This document shows positions 26,520-35,252 of a stretch of DNA of 64,000 nt, piece after piece. The notes under the pieces were generated by a model, which worked only from the letters and a program-made list of their open reading frames with translations, had not been told where the DNA came from and did no database searches. Source of the stretch: Rickettsiales endosymbiont of Stachyamoeba lipophora (GTDB lineage: Bacteria > Pseudomonadota > Alphaproteobacteria > Rickettsiales > 33-17). The position numbers were made by a program, and so were the translations under genes. Each line of letters starts with the position of its first letter. The first letter of the stretch is position 1. The DNA lies in the NCBI RefSeq assembly GCF_003932735.1, contig NZ_CP033611.1:1215501-1279500 (forward strand). The letters run 5' to 3'.

Positions 26520-26757
26520 ATATAACTCTTCTAATTGTTTATAAATATTAAGAATATTTACATTAAGTAGGATGAGTAAATTTATTAGTATATTGATAAA
26601 AATTTAAAGTTAATATAATGAACTTAATGTGGTTATATGATCACATAAATTTTTTTGGTAATTAGCTAAAAAGAGTTTTAGTACAAATTTTTTTCTATTA
26701 CATCTTTGTGCTTATATGAAATTTATTCTGAGAGCTATATTGTTTCTAAGGACACGG

Positions 26758-27318
26758 CTATATTTTATGCATAATACTCTTAGTATTATTATTTTGAGTG
26801 TTAGAAACTGCGCTGGATTGAGAAGATGAAGGTATTCCTACTTGAGTTGTCCAAGATGCTCTTGATTGGGTTTGAGCTTGGGATAATTTTAGCTGAAGTT
26901 GAGCTAATGCTTCTTCAGCACTAAATTTTGTGCCTATAATTGGTGCTAGTAGTGAATCATATTTTTCTCGTTCAAGCGAAATAAAAATTTGATAATCTAT
27001 ATTATGAGTTAATTCATCTACTGGTAAGGGTTGAATTAATACTTTACCAGGTAGGGACAATTTTTGCAGCCATGAGGCACAGGCGGTAGCGAGGTTATTA
27101 ATTTTTTCTTGTTTTTTGTTTAATGATGTTTGAGGAGCTTTTGTATCATACAGAAAAGTTTGTAAATATAAATAGCAAGCATTTTCGTTTATATTCCAAT
27201 AAGATGGTTTGCCCAAATATGCTGGTGGCATGAGGTAGAGTTTTAAAAGCAAAGATTCTAATTCATTAAGTGGAATAGAGCTTGCTGCAGCGCTATAAAG
27301 GCTAGAAATTGTACTCAT
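26758..27318 (-). CDS. Unknown protein, paralog B of a tandem pair
   Basis: A 186-residue partner of the 25977-26519 protein. Shared points are the aromatic stretch NACYLYLQTFLYD, the strand DYQIFISLEREKYDSLLAPIIG, and AQLQLKLSQAQTQS, followed by a Ser/Asn-rich tail. DNA identity is highest over the QAQTQS segment, where a run of about 20 bases is shared with one or no mismatches. No signal peptide or membrane helix is visible. The conserved hydrophobic strand and helix before a disordered tail may be an interaction module; this is inference. Confidence 0.6.
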   Translation of the reverse strand: MSTISSLYSAAASSIPLNELESLLLKLYLMPPAYLGKPSYWNINENACYLYLQTFLYDTKAPQTSLNKKQEKINNLATACASWLQKLSLPGKVLIQPLPVDELTHNIDYQIFISLEREKYDSLLAPIIGTKFSAEEALAQLQLKLSQAQTQSRASWTTQVGIPSSSQSSAVSNTQNNNTKSIMHKI

Positions 27319-27435
27319 ACTTCAACCATTTGAATATAATAAAGAATTTAAGATATTTAACTAACAATATTTGTAAAGAAGTTTGTTAAAAAATAAAATT
27401 TATAGAATACAGGCATGGTTATATGTAATAAAAAT

Positions 27436-27987
27436 TTAATCTTTTAGGTGCTGAATGCCAGCTTTTACGTAAGCATAACCGGTGATAACAGTCAGCACCG
27501 CAGCAAGCCAGCTCATAAGCGCGCCTATTATTGGAAAAAATTCTGTGCCTGAGCCTTCTTTTCCTAACAATAGAATAAATAGTGCTGCCATTTGGGTGGC
27601 AGTTTTGATTTTAGCTAAGTTGGTGACCGGTACGCTAATTCTAAGCTCTGCCAAGAATTCTCTAAGTCCTGATACTAATATTTCTCTGCCAATTATTGCG
27701 AGTCCTGGAACTACACCCATTTTATCTTTATCAATTAATATTACAATAATGGAGCCTACCAACAATTTATCGGCGATGGGATCAAGAATTTGCCCGAGTT
27801 TTGATTGTAATGATAAAGCACGAGCTAAATAACCATCGAAAAAATCAGTAATACAGCATCCAAGAAAGATAAAAGCGGTGGCTTGATACCACAGTGCATC
27901 ACTCCCTGCTGCATAAAAGCATAAAATCAAAATAGGTATAGCAACTATGCGTGATATAGTTAGGATATTTGGTAAGTCTCTCAGCAT
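27436..27987 (-). CDS. pgsA: CDP-diacylglycerol-glycerol-3-phosphate 3-phosphatidyltransferase
   Basis: Inner-membrane enzyme that makes phosphatidylglycerophosphate, the precursor of phosphatidylglycerol and cardiolipin. The CDP-alcohol phosphotransferase motif is complete: DGYLARALSLQSKLGQILD, then PIADK. The protein opens with LRDLPNILTISRIVAIP, as in PgsA. I use the ATG at 27985-27987; a GTG eight codons upstream (28011) is the alternative. Four to six membrane spans are visible. uvrC lies just upstream on the same strand, and the pgsA-uvrC linkage is common in Proteobacteria. Confidence 0.95.
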   Translation of the reverse strand: MLRDLPNILTISRIVAIPILILCFYAAGSDALWYQATAFIFLGCCITDFFDGYLARALSLQSKLGQILDPIADKLLVGSIIVILIDKDKMGVVPGLAIIGREILVSGLREFLAELRISVPVTNLAKIKTATQMAALFILLLGKEGSGTEFFPIIGALMSWLAAVLTVITGYAYVKAGIQHLKD

Positions 27988-28052
27988 TTTATGGTTAATT
28001 ATTGGATTCACTAATAAGATAACATCATACCATAATTTAGCAATTTATAAAT

Positions 28053-30071
28053 TTACTCGCTAGGTGTTTTCTTACTTTCTAGCAGGTTTTTAATATTATG
28101 AATTATTTCGGTGCTTGTTTGGATATTTAGTTTTAATACTTTGCTAACTGCCTCTGTATCTGCCTCTAATACTCCCTCAATACTGCCAAACTCTTTAAAT
28201 AAAGCTTGTTTACGTTTAGGGCCAATTCCATCAATTTGATCAAGCATAGAAATTTTAATTTTACTGGAGCGTAAATTACGATGCGAAGTAATAGCAAAAC
28301 GATGTGCTTCATCTCTAATGATTTGTAAATATTTCATTACTGAGTCGTTACGATCTAAGCTAAAGGGAGCAAGGTGAGGGGTAAAAAATGTTTCCCGTCC
28401 ACTATTGCGATCCTCTCCTTTTGCAATACAAGCATAAGGTATTCTTATCCCGAGTTCGTGAAAAACTTTTTCAACTATAGTTTGTTGGCCTTTGCCCCCA
28501 TCAATTAGCCAAAAATCTGGCCAGGTGCCTGCTTCATATTCGGGATGGTTTTTAATCAGCCGGGTTAGGCGCCTATTTAGTACTTCATAAAGCATGGCGT
28601 AATCATCACCGCCTTTATCCATTACGGTTTTAATATTAAATTTTTTATATTCATTTTTATTAAAACCATCTTGACCAACAACTATCATCGCGCCTACGGC
28701 ATTAGTACCGCTAATATGGCTATTATCAAATACTTCAATGCGGAAAATCTGGCCTGTGTAATCCTTTCTAGGTGGTAAGTTTGTTGTTGGAGGGTGAATA
28801 TGCTCATTATCAAATACATTTAAGTATTCTCTGGTGCTTATCTTCGTTTCTTCTAAAGATTCCTCTTTTAATTTTGAGTGATACAAGTGGTTTGTTTCTT
28901 GATCTAACTTGAATATTTCGGCCACTTGAGCAAATAATTTAGCAAATTTGGCAGTTTCTTTAAGTTTTTGTGCTAAACTATTATGAGCATTATTTAAAGC
29001 TAGCTCGACTATTTGCTTTTTCTCCCCGCGTTTTGGGACTGAAATTTTAACTTTATATCCTGCTATTTGCCCTAACAAATTCTCTAGCTCGCCTGCTTCT
29101 TCTGCTTCTTGGTTCAGCCAAATTTCAGTAGGAGCTATGCGATCTTGGTAAAATAAGCCTATAAAGGCATTTAATATTTCACTGTTTTCTGTATCTTCGG
29201 TATGTGCTGGGAAATAGCTGCGATTGCCATAATTTTGTCCACCACGAAAGAAGAATATTTGAATACATACTAAGCCTTCATCGCGATATAATGCGATCAC
29301 ATCTACATCACTGCTGCCAGATAAATTAACATGATGCCGGGCTATTACTTTTTCTAATGCTTTAATTCGATCGCGATACCACGCGGCTTGCTCATATTTG
29401 GTTTCAATGCTGGCTATGTGCATCTTATGTTTCAAATCATCTAGTAGATTTTTACTTTTGCCCTGTAAAAAACTATTAGCAGATGCAACTAAATCAGCAT
29501 ATTCTGATGAGCTGATATTATTTACACAAGGAGCTGAACAACGCTTGATTTGATATTCCAGGCAAGGTCTTTTACGTGAAGCTAGAAAGCTATCTGAGCA
29601 AGGTCTTAGTAAAAAGATTTTTTGAATTTCATTAATAGAGTTGTTAACATCTCGTGCTGATGCAAATGGACCATAATAAAATCCATCATTCTGTTTTTTG
29701 CCTCGATATTTAGTAATTTGTGGAAATTCATGATCAGTTCTAATATGAATATAAGGGAAGCTTTTATCATCACGTAATAAAATATTATAACGCGGTTTTA
29801 AGGTTTTAATAAGACTAGCCTCAAGCAGCAAGGCTTCAGCTTCTGATTTAGTAATAATAACTTGAATATCAACTATCTGCTCAATCATCCGAATAATGCG
29901 GTTGTTTAAACGAGCTGGGGTGGCGTAATTACTAACTCTGGCTTTTAAATTCTTGGCCTTTCCTACATATAATACTTTATTTTCGTCGCTTATCATCCGA
30001 TAAACACCAGGAGTGCTAGGAAGGTTTTTAATAAATTCTTTTACAAAATCAAAGGATTTAAGTTTGCTCAT
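28053..30071 (-). CDS. uvrC: Excinuclease ABC subunit C
   Basis: Nuclease of nucleotide excision repair, cutting both sides of a lesion. The N-terminal GIY-YIG domain has PGVYRMI and VLYVGKAKNLKARV. The Cys-containing segment RPCLEYQIKRCSAPC follows, then the UVR motif, the RNase H-like C-terminal nuclease (RIEVFDNSHISGTNAVGAM and LIDGGKGQ) and a helix-hairpin-helix end (LDQIDGIGPKRKQALF). I prefer the ATG at 30069-30071; a TTG three codons earlier is open. The start overlaps the end of the MFS gene upstream by 14 bases. Confidence 0.97.
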   Translation of the reverse strand: MSKLKSFDFVKEFIKNLPSTPGVYRMISDENKVLYVGKAKNLKARVSNYATPARLNNRIIRMIEQIVDIQVIITKSEAEALLLEASLIKTLKPRYNILLRDDKSFPYIHIRTDHEFPQITKYRGKKQNDGFYYGPFASARDVNNSINEIQKIFLLRPCSDSFLASRKRPCLEYQIKRCSAPCVNNISSSEYADLVASANSFLQGKSKNLLDDLKHKMHIASIETKYEQAAWYRDRIKALEKVIARHHVNLSGSSDVDVIALYRDEGLVCIQIFFFRGGQNYGNRSYFPAHTEDTENSEILNAFIGLFYQDRIAPTEIWLNQEAEEAGELENLLGQIAGYKVKISVPKRGEKKQIVELALNNAHNSLAQKLKETAKFAKLFAQVAEIFKLDQETNHLYHSKLKEESLEETKISTREYLNVFDNEHIHPPTTNLPPRKDYTGQIFRIEVFDNSHISGTNAVGAMIVVGQDGFNKNEYKKFNIKTVMDKGGDDYAMLYEVLNRRLTRLIKNHPEYEAGTWPDFWLIDGGKGQQTIVEKVFHELGIRIPYACIAKGEDRNSGRETFFTPHLAPFSLDRNDSVMKYLQIIRDEAHRFAITSHRNLRSSKIKISMLDQIDGIGPKRKQALFKEFGSIEGVLEADTEAVSKVLKLNIQTSTEIIHNIKNLLESKKTPSE

Positions 30072-31323
30072 TTCTGTCAATATTGCTTAGCCTTGTATAT
30101 GCTAGCATAATTAAAATACTACCAATAATCATTAAAATTGGAATGGCAGATAAAGAATATTTTAATTCATCTTTGGTGTAAATTCTTAAATTGTTTGCAA
30201 TGGATCCTTGGTTTACTAAATCAATGACAAAACCAATAATTAAGTGAATGAAGAATCCTGATGACATTACAATCGAATTAGTAATTGCGGCTGTTATTGC
30301 TGCGAACTCATTAGTAACAAGCTTGCTATTAATAGTAAAAATTACTACCTGAGAACCGCATCCAAGGCCGGTAACAAAGCAGCAAGCGATAATTTGAGCA
30401 TAGCTTAAATGATCAATAGAAAGTAAAATGGATAAAGAAATGGTCATAATAAAACCACAAAAAAGCACAGTGATAATATCACAATTAAGCTTTTCTGAAA
30501 TAAAAACCATTAATGGACCTCCAATGCATAACCCTAAATAAACCATCGATACTGCAAAAGAGGCATCTGACTTGCTAAGATGAAATATTGTAGTTAAGTA
30601 TTTTACTCCCCAGGCATCTGCAAATCCTTCAGTAGGTCCCATCATTAATCCGCCGCAAATTGCAACAAATACTACGGTTTTATACTTTTTAAAATAAAGA
30701 CCTAGATCTTTAAAAGTAATACTAGGTAAATTATCTTCAAATTTCTCTTGTTTATCGGTTAACATCAATAGAGGTACGATTGACAATAATAGGCCAAAAG
30801 CTGCAAAAGTATAATAAATATATTGCCAAGAATACTGAGTGATTAATAAGGCAATTGGCTTGCCCCCATACATTGCTCCTAAAAATCCGGCAGTAAAGGT
30901 TAAAGAAATAAGAAAGCTATATTGCTTAGGCGGAAAATAAAGACTAGCCATTTTAGCGCTACCTAAAAAGCCAATAACCGAACCAATACCCATTAAAATA
31001 CGTGCAATTAACGCAATATAAAAATTATCGGTACTTGCAAAAACAATTGCCCCTATACTATACAGGGCCATTACGGCTGAAAGTACAAATCTGGGATTAT
31101 ACTTATCCAGTAAAATACCAATAGGAATTTGCATAAGCGAATAAGAAGCGTAGAATAAAGATGAGAATAAGGCAAATTGCAGCGCATTAATGTGGAACTG
31201 GCTAGTTAATTCATCCACTAACAGCCCTGGAGTATTACGAATCATAAACTGATAGGCAAAAAATATGGTGGGAACCAACCATATTATCAGGGTTCTGATA
31301 TGATTAAATCTAGCTTTGTGCAT
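30058..31323 (-). CDS. Major facilitator superfamily transporter
   Basis: A 421-residue carrier with twelve predicted membrane spans and a central cytoplasmic loop (about 190-210). The MFS motif A-like segment LLDKYNPRFVLSAV lies between spans 2 and 3, and LIARILMGIGSVIGFLGSAKM is the span 4 region. The substrate cannot be told; Rickettsiales carry many such carriers for host metabolites. Its end overlaps the start of uvrC. Confidence 0.88.
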   Translation of the reverse strand: MHKARFNHIRTLIIWLVPTIFFAYQFMIRNTPGLLVDELTSQFHINALQFALFSSLFYASYSLMQIPIGILLDKYNPRFVLSAVMALYSIGAIVFASTDNFYIALIARILMGIGSVIGFLGSAKMASLYFPPKQYSFLISLTFTAGFLGAMYGGKPIALLITQYSWQYIYYTFAAFGLLLSIVPLLMLTDKQEKFEDNLPSITFKDLGLYFKKYKTVVFVAICGGLMMGPTEGFADAWGVKYLTTIFHLSKSDASFAVSMVYLGLCIGGPLMVFISEKLNCDIITVLFCGFIMTISLSILLSIDHLSYAQIIACCFVTGLGCGSQVVIFTINSKLVTNEFAAITAAITNSIVMSSGFFIHLIIGFVIDLVNQGSIANNLRIYTKDELKYSLSAIPILMIIGSILIMLAYTRLSNIDRNEQT

Positions 31324-31407
31324 TATTTGATATGAAAATTTTAATTATAAAAATAGTAAATTAATTAATAGCCATAATTGCTAAATAATCAACTACTTCT
31401 ATTAAAT

Positions 31408-31707
31408 TTATTTTTTAGATGATTTGGGTGATTTCTTTTTGATGCTTTCTTCGCTCGTGGCAGAAGTATGTTCACCTTCTTGAAGTTTGATAATTTGTTG
31501 TTCTAAGTTGGCAATCTTTTCTAATGCCAGCTTTATCATTTCTTGTGTGGCCATTAAATCATCTTTTTTTACTAAATCCATTTTTAGCAAGAAGCTTTCC
31601 ACCATGTTTTTAAGCATTTCTTCAAAGTGCTTAGCTGAACCTACAAAGGTGTTGAAGGCGCTAGCACCTAATCTTTGAAATTCTTCAAAAAATTTATTGT
31701 TTGACAT
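31408..31707 (-). CDS. ubiK: Ubiquinone biosynthesis accessory factor UbiK-like protein
   Basis: A 99-residue protein of the BMFP/YqiC family. The N-terminal amphipathic part is followed by KKDDLMATQEMIKLALEKIANLEQQI, the typical trimeric coiled coil of this family, and a Lys/Ser-rich tail. UbiK is an accessory factor for aerobic ubiquinone synthesis and binds lipid and UbiJ in Escherichia coli. The gene is divergent from lgt with 59 bases between them. Confidence 0.75.
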   Translation of the reverse strand: MSNNKFFEEFQRLGASAFNTFVGSAKHFEEMLKNMVESFLLKMDLVKKDDLMATQEMIKLALEKIANLEQQIIKLQEGEHTSATSEESIKKKSPKSSKK

Positions 31708-31766
31708 TTATCTAATTTGAAAATTAATACTTATCTTATATTTTAATATAACTAACCATAGTAGCC

Positions 31767-32549
31767 ATGACAACAATTTTTTTTCATAATATCAACCCAG
31801 TTTTATTTGCCTTTGGTCCCTTAGAAATAAAATATTACGGTTTAGCTTATGCGCTAGGAATGCTAATTGGGATTGAACTAATTAAGCGAGTGTATAACCA
31901 TAATTTTAAAATTACACCTAAAGAATTGGATACTCTGCTTGTTTATATCATTTTTGGAGTGATTATAGGCGGAAGGATGGGTTATATTTGCTTTTATCAG
32001 CCTGAGAAATTTCTATCTTTAGAATTATTTTATATATGGAAAGGAGGTATGTCATTCCATGGTGGCCTGGGGGGGGTAATTGCAGCTATTTATCTGTTTG
32101 CCAAAAAATTTAAATATAATTTTTTAAATATTACGGATCATTTAAGTATGGTAACACCAATAGGCTTATTTTTAGGTAGAATAGCTAATTTTATTAACGG
32201 CGAACTTTTTGGCAGAGTAACCGATAGAAGTTGGGGTGTGGTATTTCAATACGGGGGTAATATACCGCGCCATCCTAGCCAACTGTATGAAGCATTTTTT
32301 GAAGGGGTAGTGCTTTTTGCAGTGCTTAACCTGCTATATTTTAAAACTAATATCAGTCAATATGCTGGCAGGCTTTCAGGAGTATTTCTGCTGGGTTATG
32401 GTGTGTTTAGATTGCTGGTAGAAAATTTTAGAGAGCCTGATTTTCAGTTGGGTTTGTTGTTTGGGAGCCTTACTATGGGGCAAATCCTTTCGATCCCAAT
32501 GATTTTGTTTGGCATTATCTTGATTAAGCGGGCTACTAAATTTGTTTAA
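31767..32549 (+). CDS. lgt: Prolipoprotein diacylglyceryl transferase
   Basis: Inner-membrane enzyme that adds diacylglycerol from phosphatidylglycerol to the lipobox Cys of prolipoproteins. Family marks are the GGRMGY motif, WKGGMSFHGGLGG with its conserved His, GRIANFINGELFGR (the Lgt signature), and PRHPSQLYEA. Seven spans fit the 260 residues. The stop overlaps the start of the MidA-like gene by eight bases. It serves lipoproteins such as LptE and the DUF3576 protein of this window. Confidence 0.97.
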   Translation: MTTIFFHNINPVLFAFGPLEIKYYGLAYALGMLIGIELIKRVYNHNFKITPKELDTLLVYIIFGVIIGGRMGYICFYQPEKFLSLELFYIWKGGMSFHGGLGGVIAAIYLFAKKFKYNFLNITDHLSMVTPIGLFLGRIANFINGELFGRVTDRSWGVVFQYGGNIPRHPSQLYEAFFEGVVLFAVLNLLYFKTNISQYAGRLSGVFLLGYGVFRLLVENFREPDFQLGLLFGSLTMGQILSIPMILFGIILIKRATKFV

Positions 32550-33630
32550 ATTATTAGATTTCATCAAGCAGAAAATTATTCAACAAGGTTTTATTACTAT
32601 TGATGAATATATGTCGTTATGCCTTTATGATCCCATATATGGTTATTATTCAACAAAGCAGCCGTTTGGGAAGAGTGGAGACTTTATTACCGCGCCAACT
32701 ACTTCACAAGTGTTTGGTGAATTAATAGGTCTATTCTTGTTAAATACTCTAGCTTGTAATCAAATAACTAATAATATTAATTATATTGAACTAGGTCCCG
32801 GAAACGGCACTTTGCTAAGCGATATTTTACGAAGCTGGGGGCGGTTTAGCAATCTTGCTAATGTTACTAATTTTTGGCTGGTAGAAAATAGTCTAAGCCT
32901 AAGACTTACCCAGGCAGAAAATTTAAAGCCATATAGCTTACCTACACTGCAATGGTTTGATAATATCAGTGATTTTAAGGTTCAAAATCAATATGTAATG
33001 CTAGTTGCCAATGAATTTTTTGATGCGCTGCCGGTTAAGGCTTTTATTAAGATTAATGGTAACTGGCACGAGCAAATTTTAATGCTTGAAAATGATCAAA
33101 TAAAAATAACTCACTTACCTATTATCTCTGGTAACTCTGAGTATTTTAACCAAAATTACTGTACTGCTCCAAATGGTGCAATTATTGAATTGAACCATAA
33201 CGCAGGGGAAATAGCCAAACATATTGATGGGCTGGTTATAGAGAATAAAGGTATTGCGATTATTATTGATTATGGTTTTGTTGAAAGAAAGGGAAAGTTT
33301 GTTTCAACCTTGCAATCTCTTAAAAAGCATAAATTCGTAGATAATTTTCAGTATCCTGGTGAAGCAGATATTACCACTCATGTGGATTTTGTAGAGCTTA
33401 GCAAAAATATTATCAATGCCAAATATCATATCACTACCCAGGAAGCTTTTTTAAAAACTTTAGGTGTACAAGCAAGGTTTGAAGAGCTTAAGAAGAAAAA
33501 TCCCCACTTAAAAGAAATGCTCACCAGGCAATATGAAAGGTTGGTTTCAAAAAGCCAAATGGGTGAGTTATTTAAAGTGCTAATTATTTATCATCCAGAA
33601 CTTGAGATTTTAAATTCTTACAAATTGTGA
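32542..33630 (+). CDS. MidA/NDUFAF7-family SAM-dependent methyltransferase
   Basis: A class I methyltransferase (COG1565) of 362 residues. Its mitochondrial homolog NDUFAF7 dimethylates an Arg of complex I subunit NDUFS2, needed for assembly. Marks are ITIDEYMSLCLYDPIYGYY, GKSGDFITAPTTSQVFGELIG, the SAM site ELGPGNGTLLSDILR, and ANEFFDALPVKAF. It starts at a TTG within the lgt end, so translation is probably coupled to lgt. The lgt-MidA order is common in Alphaproteobacteria. Its 3' end overlaps that of the convergent oxidoreductase gene by 21 bases. Confidence 0.92.
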   Translation: MFKLLDFIKQKIIQQGFITIDEYMSLCLYDPIYGYYSTKQPFGKSGDFITAPTTSQVFGELIGLFLLNTLACNQITNNINYIELGPGNGTLLSDILRSWGRFSNLANVTNFWLVENSLSLRLTQAENLKPYSLPTLQWFDNISDFKVQNQYVMLVANEFFDALPVKAFIKINGNWHEQILMLENDQIKITHLPIISGNSEYFNQNYCTAPNGAIIELNHNAGEIAKHIDGLVIENKGIAIIIDYGFVERKGKFVSTLQSLKKHKFVDNFQYPGEADITTHVDFVELSKNIINAKYHITTQEAFLKTLGVQARFEELKKKNPHLKEMLTRQYERLVSKSQMGELFKVLIIYHPELEILNSYKL

Positions 33631-34578
33631 ACCTAAAGTTTCAAAATTTTCCATTAACTGATGTACTTCTGGAACTTGGTTGAATTCATATCGGATTGCT
33701 CCGGGCTTAATCACTTTTTTATCAAGCATAGTAAAAACTTCATTAGCACTAAGAATTAATTCCAAGCGGGGAGCTTTATAAACCTCCAACCGTGGACGAG
33801 TAAGAAATAAGCATTTTTCATCAGCTAAGGTTAAATTTAGCTTAAGTGGCCTGCCTAATATATCTCCGCAAGAGGCGAGTAATCCAAAGTAATTCAAACA
33901 TTTCATGGATTTATTTAAATATTCTCCGCCAAGTAGGTCATATACAATATCAACGCCAATATTATCAGTAAGTTTAAGGCATTCTTGTACAAAATCTTGA
34001 GTGGAGTTATTTATAATATGCTTGCAGCCTAAAGATTTTACAAATGCTGCTTGGGTATCATTTAACACCGTAGCTATTACATTAAGCTGATAAAATTTCG
34101 CTACTTGTATGAGAATATGGCCTAAACCCCCGGCAGCACCATGTACTAATATATATTGACCTGGCCTGGTTTTAATAGTTCTTCTCAGCAAGTAGTGTGC
34201 GGTAATAGCCTTGGAAAAACAGGATGCTAACATTTCTATATCACCTGTTTCAACAGTAATACACTGATCTTGATGTACCACATTATATTCGGCATATCCT
34301 CCGCCTGGTGCAGTGCAGTAGACTACTAGGCCGCCAGGTTCAAAACCTTGCCCTTTAACTTGGGAACCCACCTTTTGTATTTCACCAATGGCTTCATAAC
34401 CTAATATAGCGGGTAATTTAGTTTTATGAATTCCTTTTCTTTTTAAAATATCACAATGATTAATTGTGAATAATAAATTTTTAACTAAAATGCCATTTTC
34501 CCCCATTGGTGGAAGCTTGGTTTCAACTAATTTGAGCTCGGTGGCAGCACCTGGCGTAGAAATTTGATATGCTTTCAT
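33610..34578 (-). CDS. Quinone oxidoreductase-like NADP-dependent MDR family protein
   Basis: A 322-residue medium-chain reductase of the QOR type. The N-terminal GroES-like domain has ILGYEAIGEIQKVGSQV, and the Rossmann domain has VHGAAGGLGHILIQVAK followed by VDIVYDLLGGEY. The zinc-binding Cys residues of alcohol dehydrogenases are absent, as in zeta-crystallin-type quinone reductases, which use NADPH. The electron acceptor is unknown. It faces the ccm genes with about 90 bases between their starts. Confidence 0.9.
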   Translation of the reverse strand: MKAYQISTPGAATELKLVETKLPPMGENGILVKNLLFTINHCDILKRKGIHKTKLPAILGYEAIGEIQKVGSQVKGQGFEPGGLVVYCTAPGGGYAEYNVVHQDQCITVETGDIEMLASCFSKAITAHYLLRRTIKTRPGQYILVHGAAGGLGHILIQVAKFYQLNVIATVLNDTQAAFVKSLGCKHIINNSTQDFVQECLKLTDNIGVDIVYDLLGGEYLNKSMKCLNYFGLLASCGDILGRPLKLNLTLADEKCLFLTRPRLEVYKAPRLELILSANEVFTMLDKKVIKPGAIRYEFNQVPEVHQLMENFETLGSQFVRI

Positions 34579-34669
34579 AATTTAAATAAATTATTTGATA
34601 TAAGTAATATGTTTTTATATGTTATCAATAGTTTAGCTATTTCTCAACTTAAAAGTAAATTTATTAATC

Positions 34670-34786
34670 ATGCAAAGCTATTTTCATTATATATTATCTG
34701 CATATTTGGTGTTTTTCATTCCTTTAAGCTTATATACAGGCCTGGTATGGTACAGGTTAAAAAAGATTAAAGCTGTTATTCAATAA
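34670..34786 (+). CDS. ccmD: CcmD-like heme exporter small subunit
   Basis: A 38-residue ORF: a short N terminus, one hydrophobic helix (about residues 6-27, containing SAYLVFFIPLSLYTGLVWY) and a basic end (RLKKIKAVIQ). This is the architecture of CcmD, which joins the CcmABC-CcmE complex and helps release holo-CcmE. It stops one base before the ccmE start, exactly where ccmD lies in system I operons. The ATG has no visible ribosome site. An overlapping 68-codon frame (34564-34770) is open in another phase but does not fit any ccm subunit. Confidence 0.7.
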   Translation: MQSYFHYILSAYLVFFIPLSLYTGLVWYRLKKIKAVIQ

Positions 34787-34787
34787 A

Positions 34788-35252
34788 ATGAGCAGAAAAA
34801 AACTTAAGCCTAAATATAATAGAATTATTTTTATTTCTATTAGTATTTTATCATCTATTGTTGGTTTGTATTTAATATTTAGTCAATTTAATAACAATAT
34901 TGTGTTCTTTTTTTCACCTGCGCAAATTTCACTACAAGAAGTGGCTGGAAAAACTATTCGCGTTGGCGGTTTGGTGCGAGAAGGTACGGTAAATAAAAAT
35001 ATAAATAATACTACCCTCCATAGATTTGTGATTACTGATAACAAACAAGATTTGCTAATAGAGTATAATGGCATGCTACCAAATTTATTTAGGGAGAATC
35101 AAGGTGTTGTGGCTAAAGGAAAATTAACCGGTAATAAATTTGTGGCAAGTGAGCTGCTAGCTAAACATGATGAAAAATATATGCCTAAAGAAGTTGCTGA
35201 TAGTTTAAAAGAGCAGGGGTTGTATCGTAATACAGGTGAGAAAGCACCATGA
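34788..35252 (+). CDS. ccmE: Cytochrome c maturation heme chaperone CcmE
   Basis: Periplasmic, membrane-anchored chaperone that carries heme covalently bound to a His. One membrane anchor (about 12-31) is followed by an OB fold. The heme-binding His127 and Tyr131 are in KHDEKYMP. The RVGGLVREGTV and VAKGKL segments are typical. It overlaps ccmF by four bases and follows ccmD by one base, so the three are one operon. Confidence 0.96.
   Translation: MSRKKLKPKYNRIIFISISILSSIVGLYLIFSQFNNNIVFFFSPAQISLQEVAGKTIRVGGLVREGTVNKNINNTTLHRFVITDNKQDLLIEYNGMLPNLFRENQGVVAKGKLTGNKFVASELLAKHDEKYMPKEVADSLKEQGLYRNTGEKAP

Noticed and set aside
27482-27832. 116-codon ORF on the strand opposite pgsA
   Set aside because: It is antisense to a clear pgsA with all its motifs, has no ribosome site and no recognisable features.
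34564-34770. 68-codon plus-strand ORF before ccmE
   Set aside because: It starts inside the divergent oxidoreductase gene and overlaps the better-fitting ccmD frame, which ends just before ccmE.
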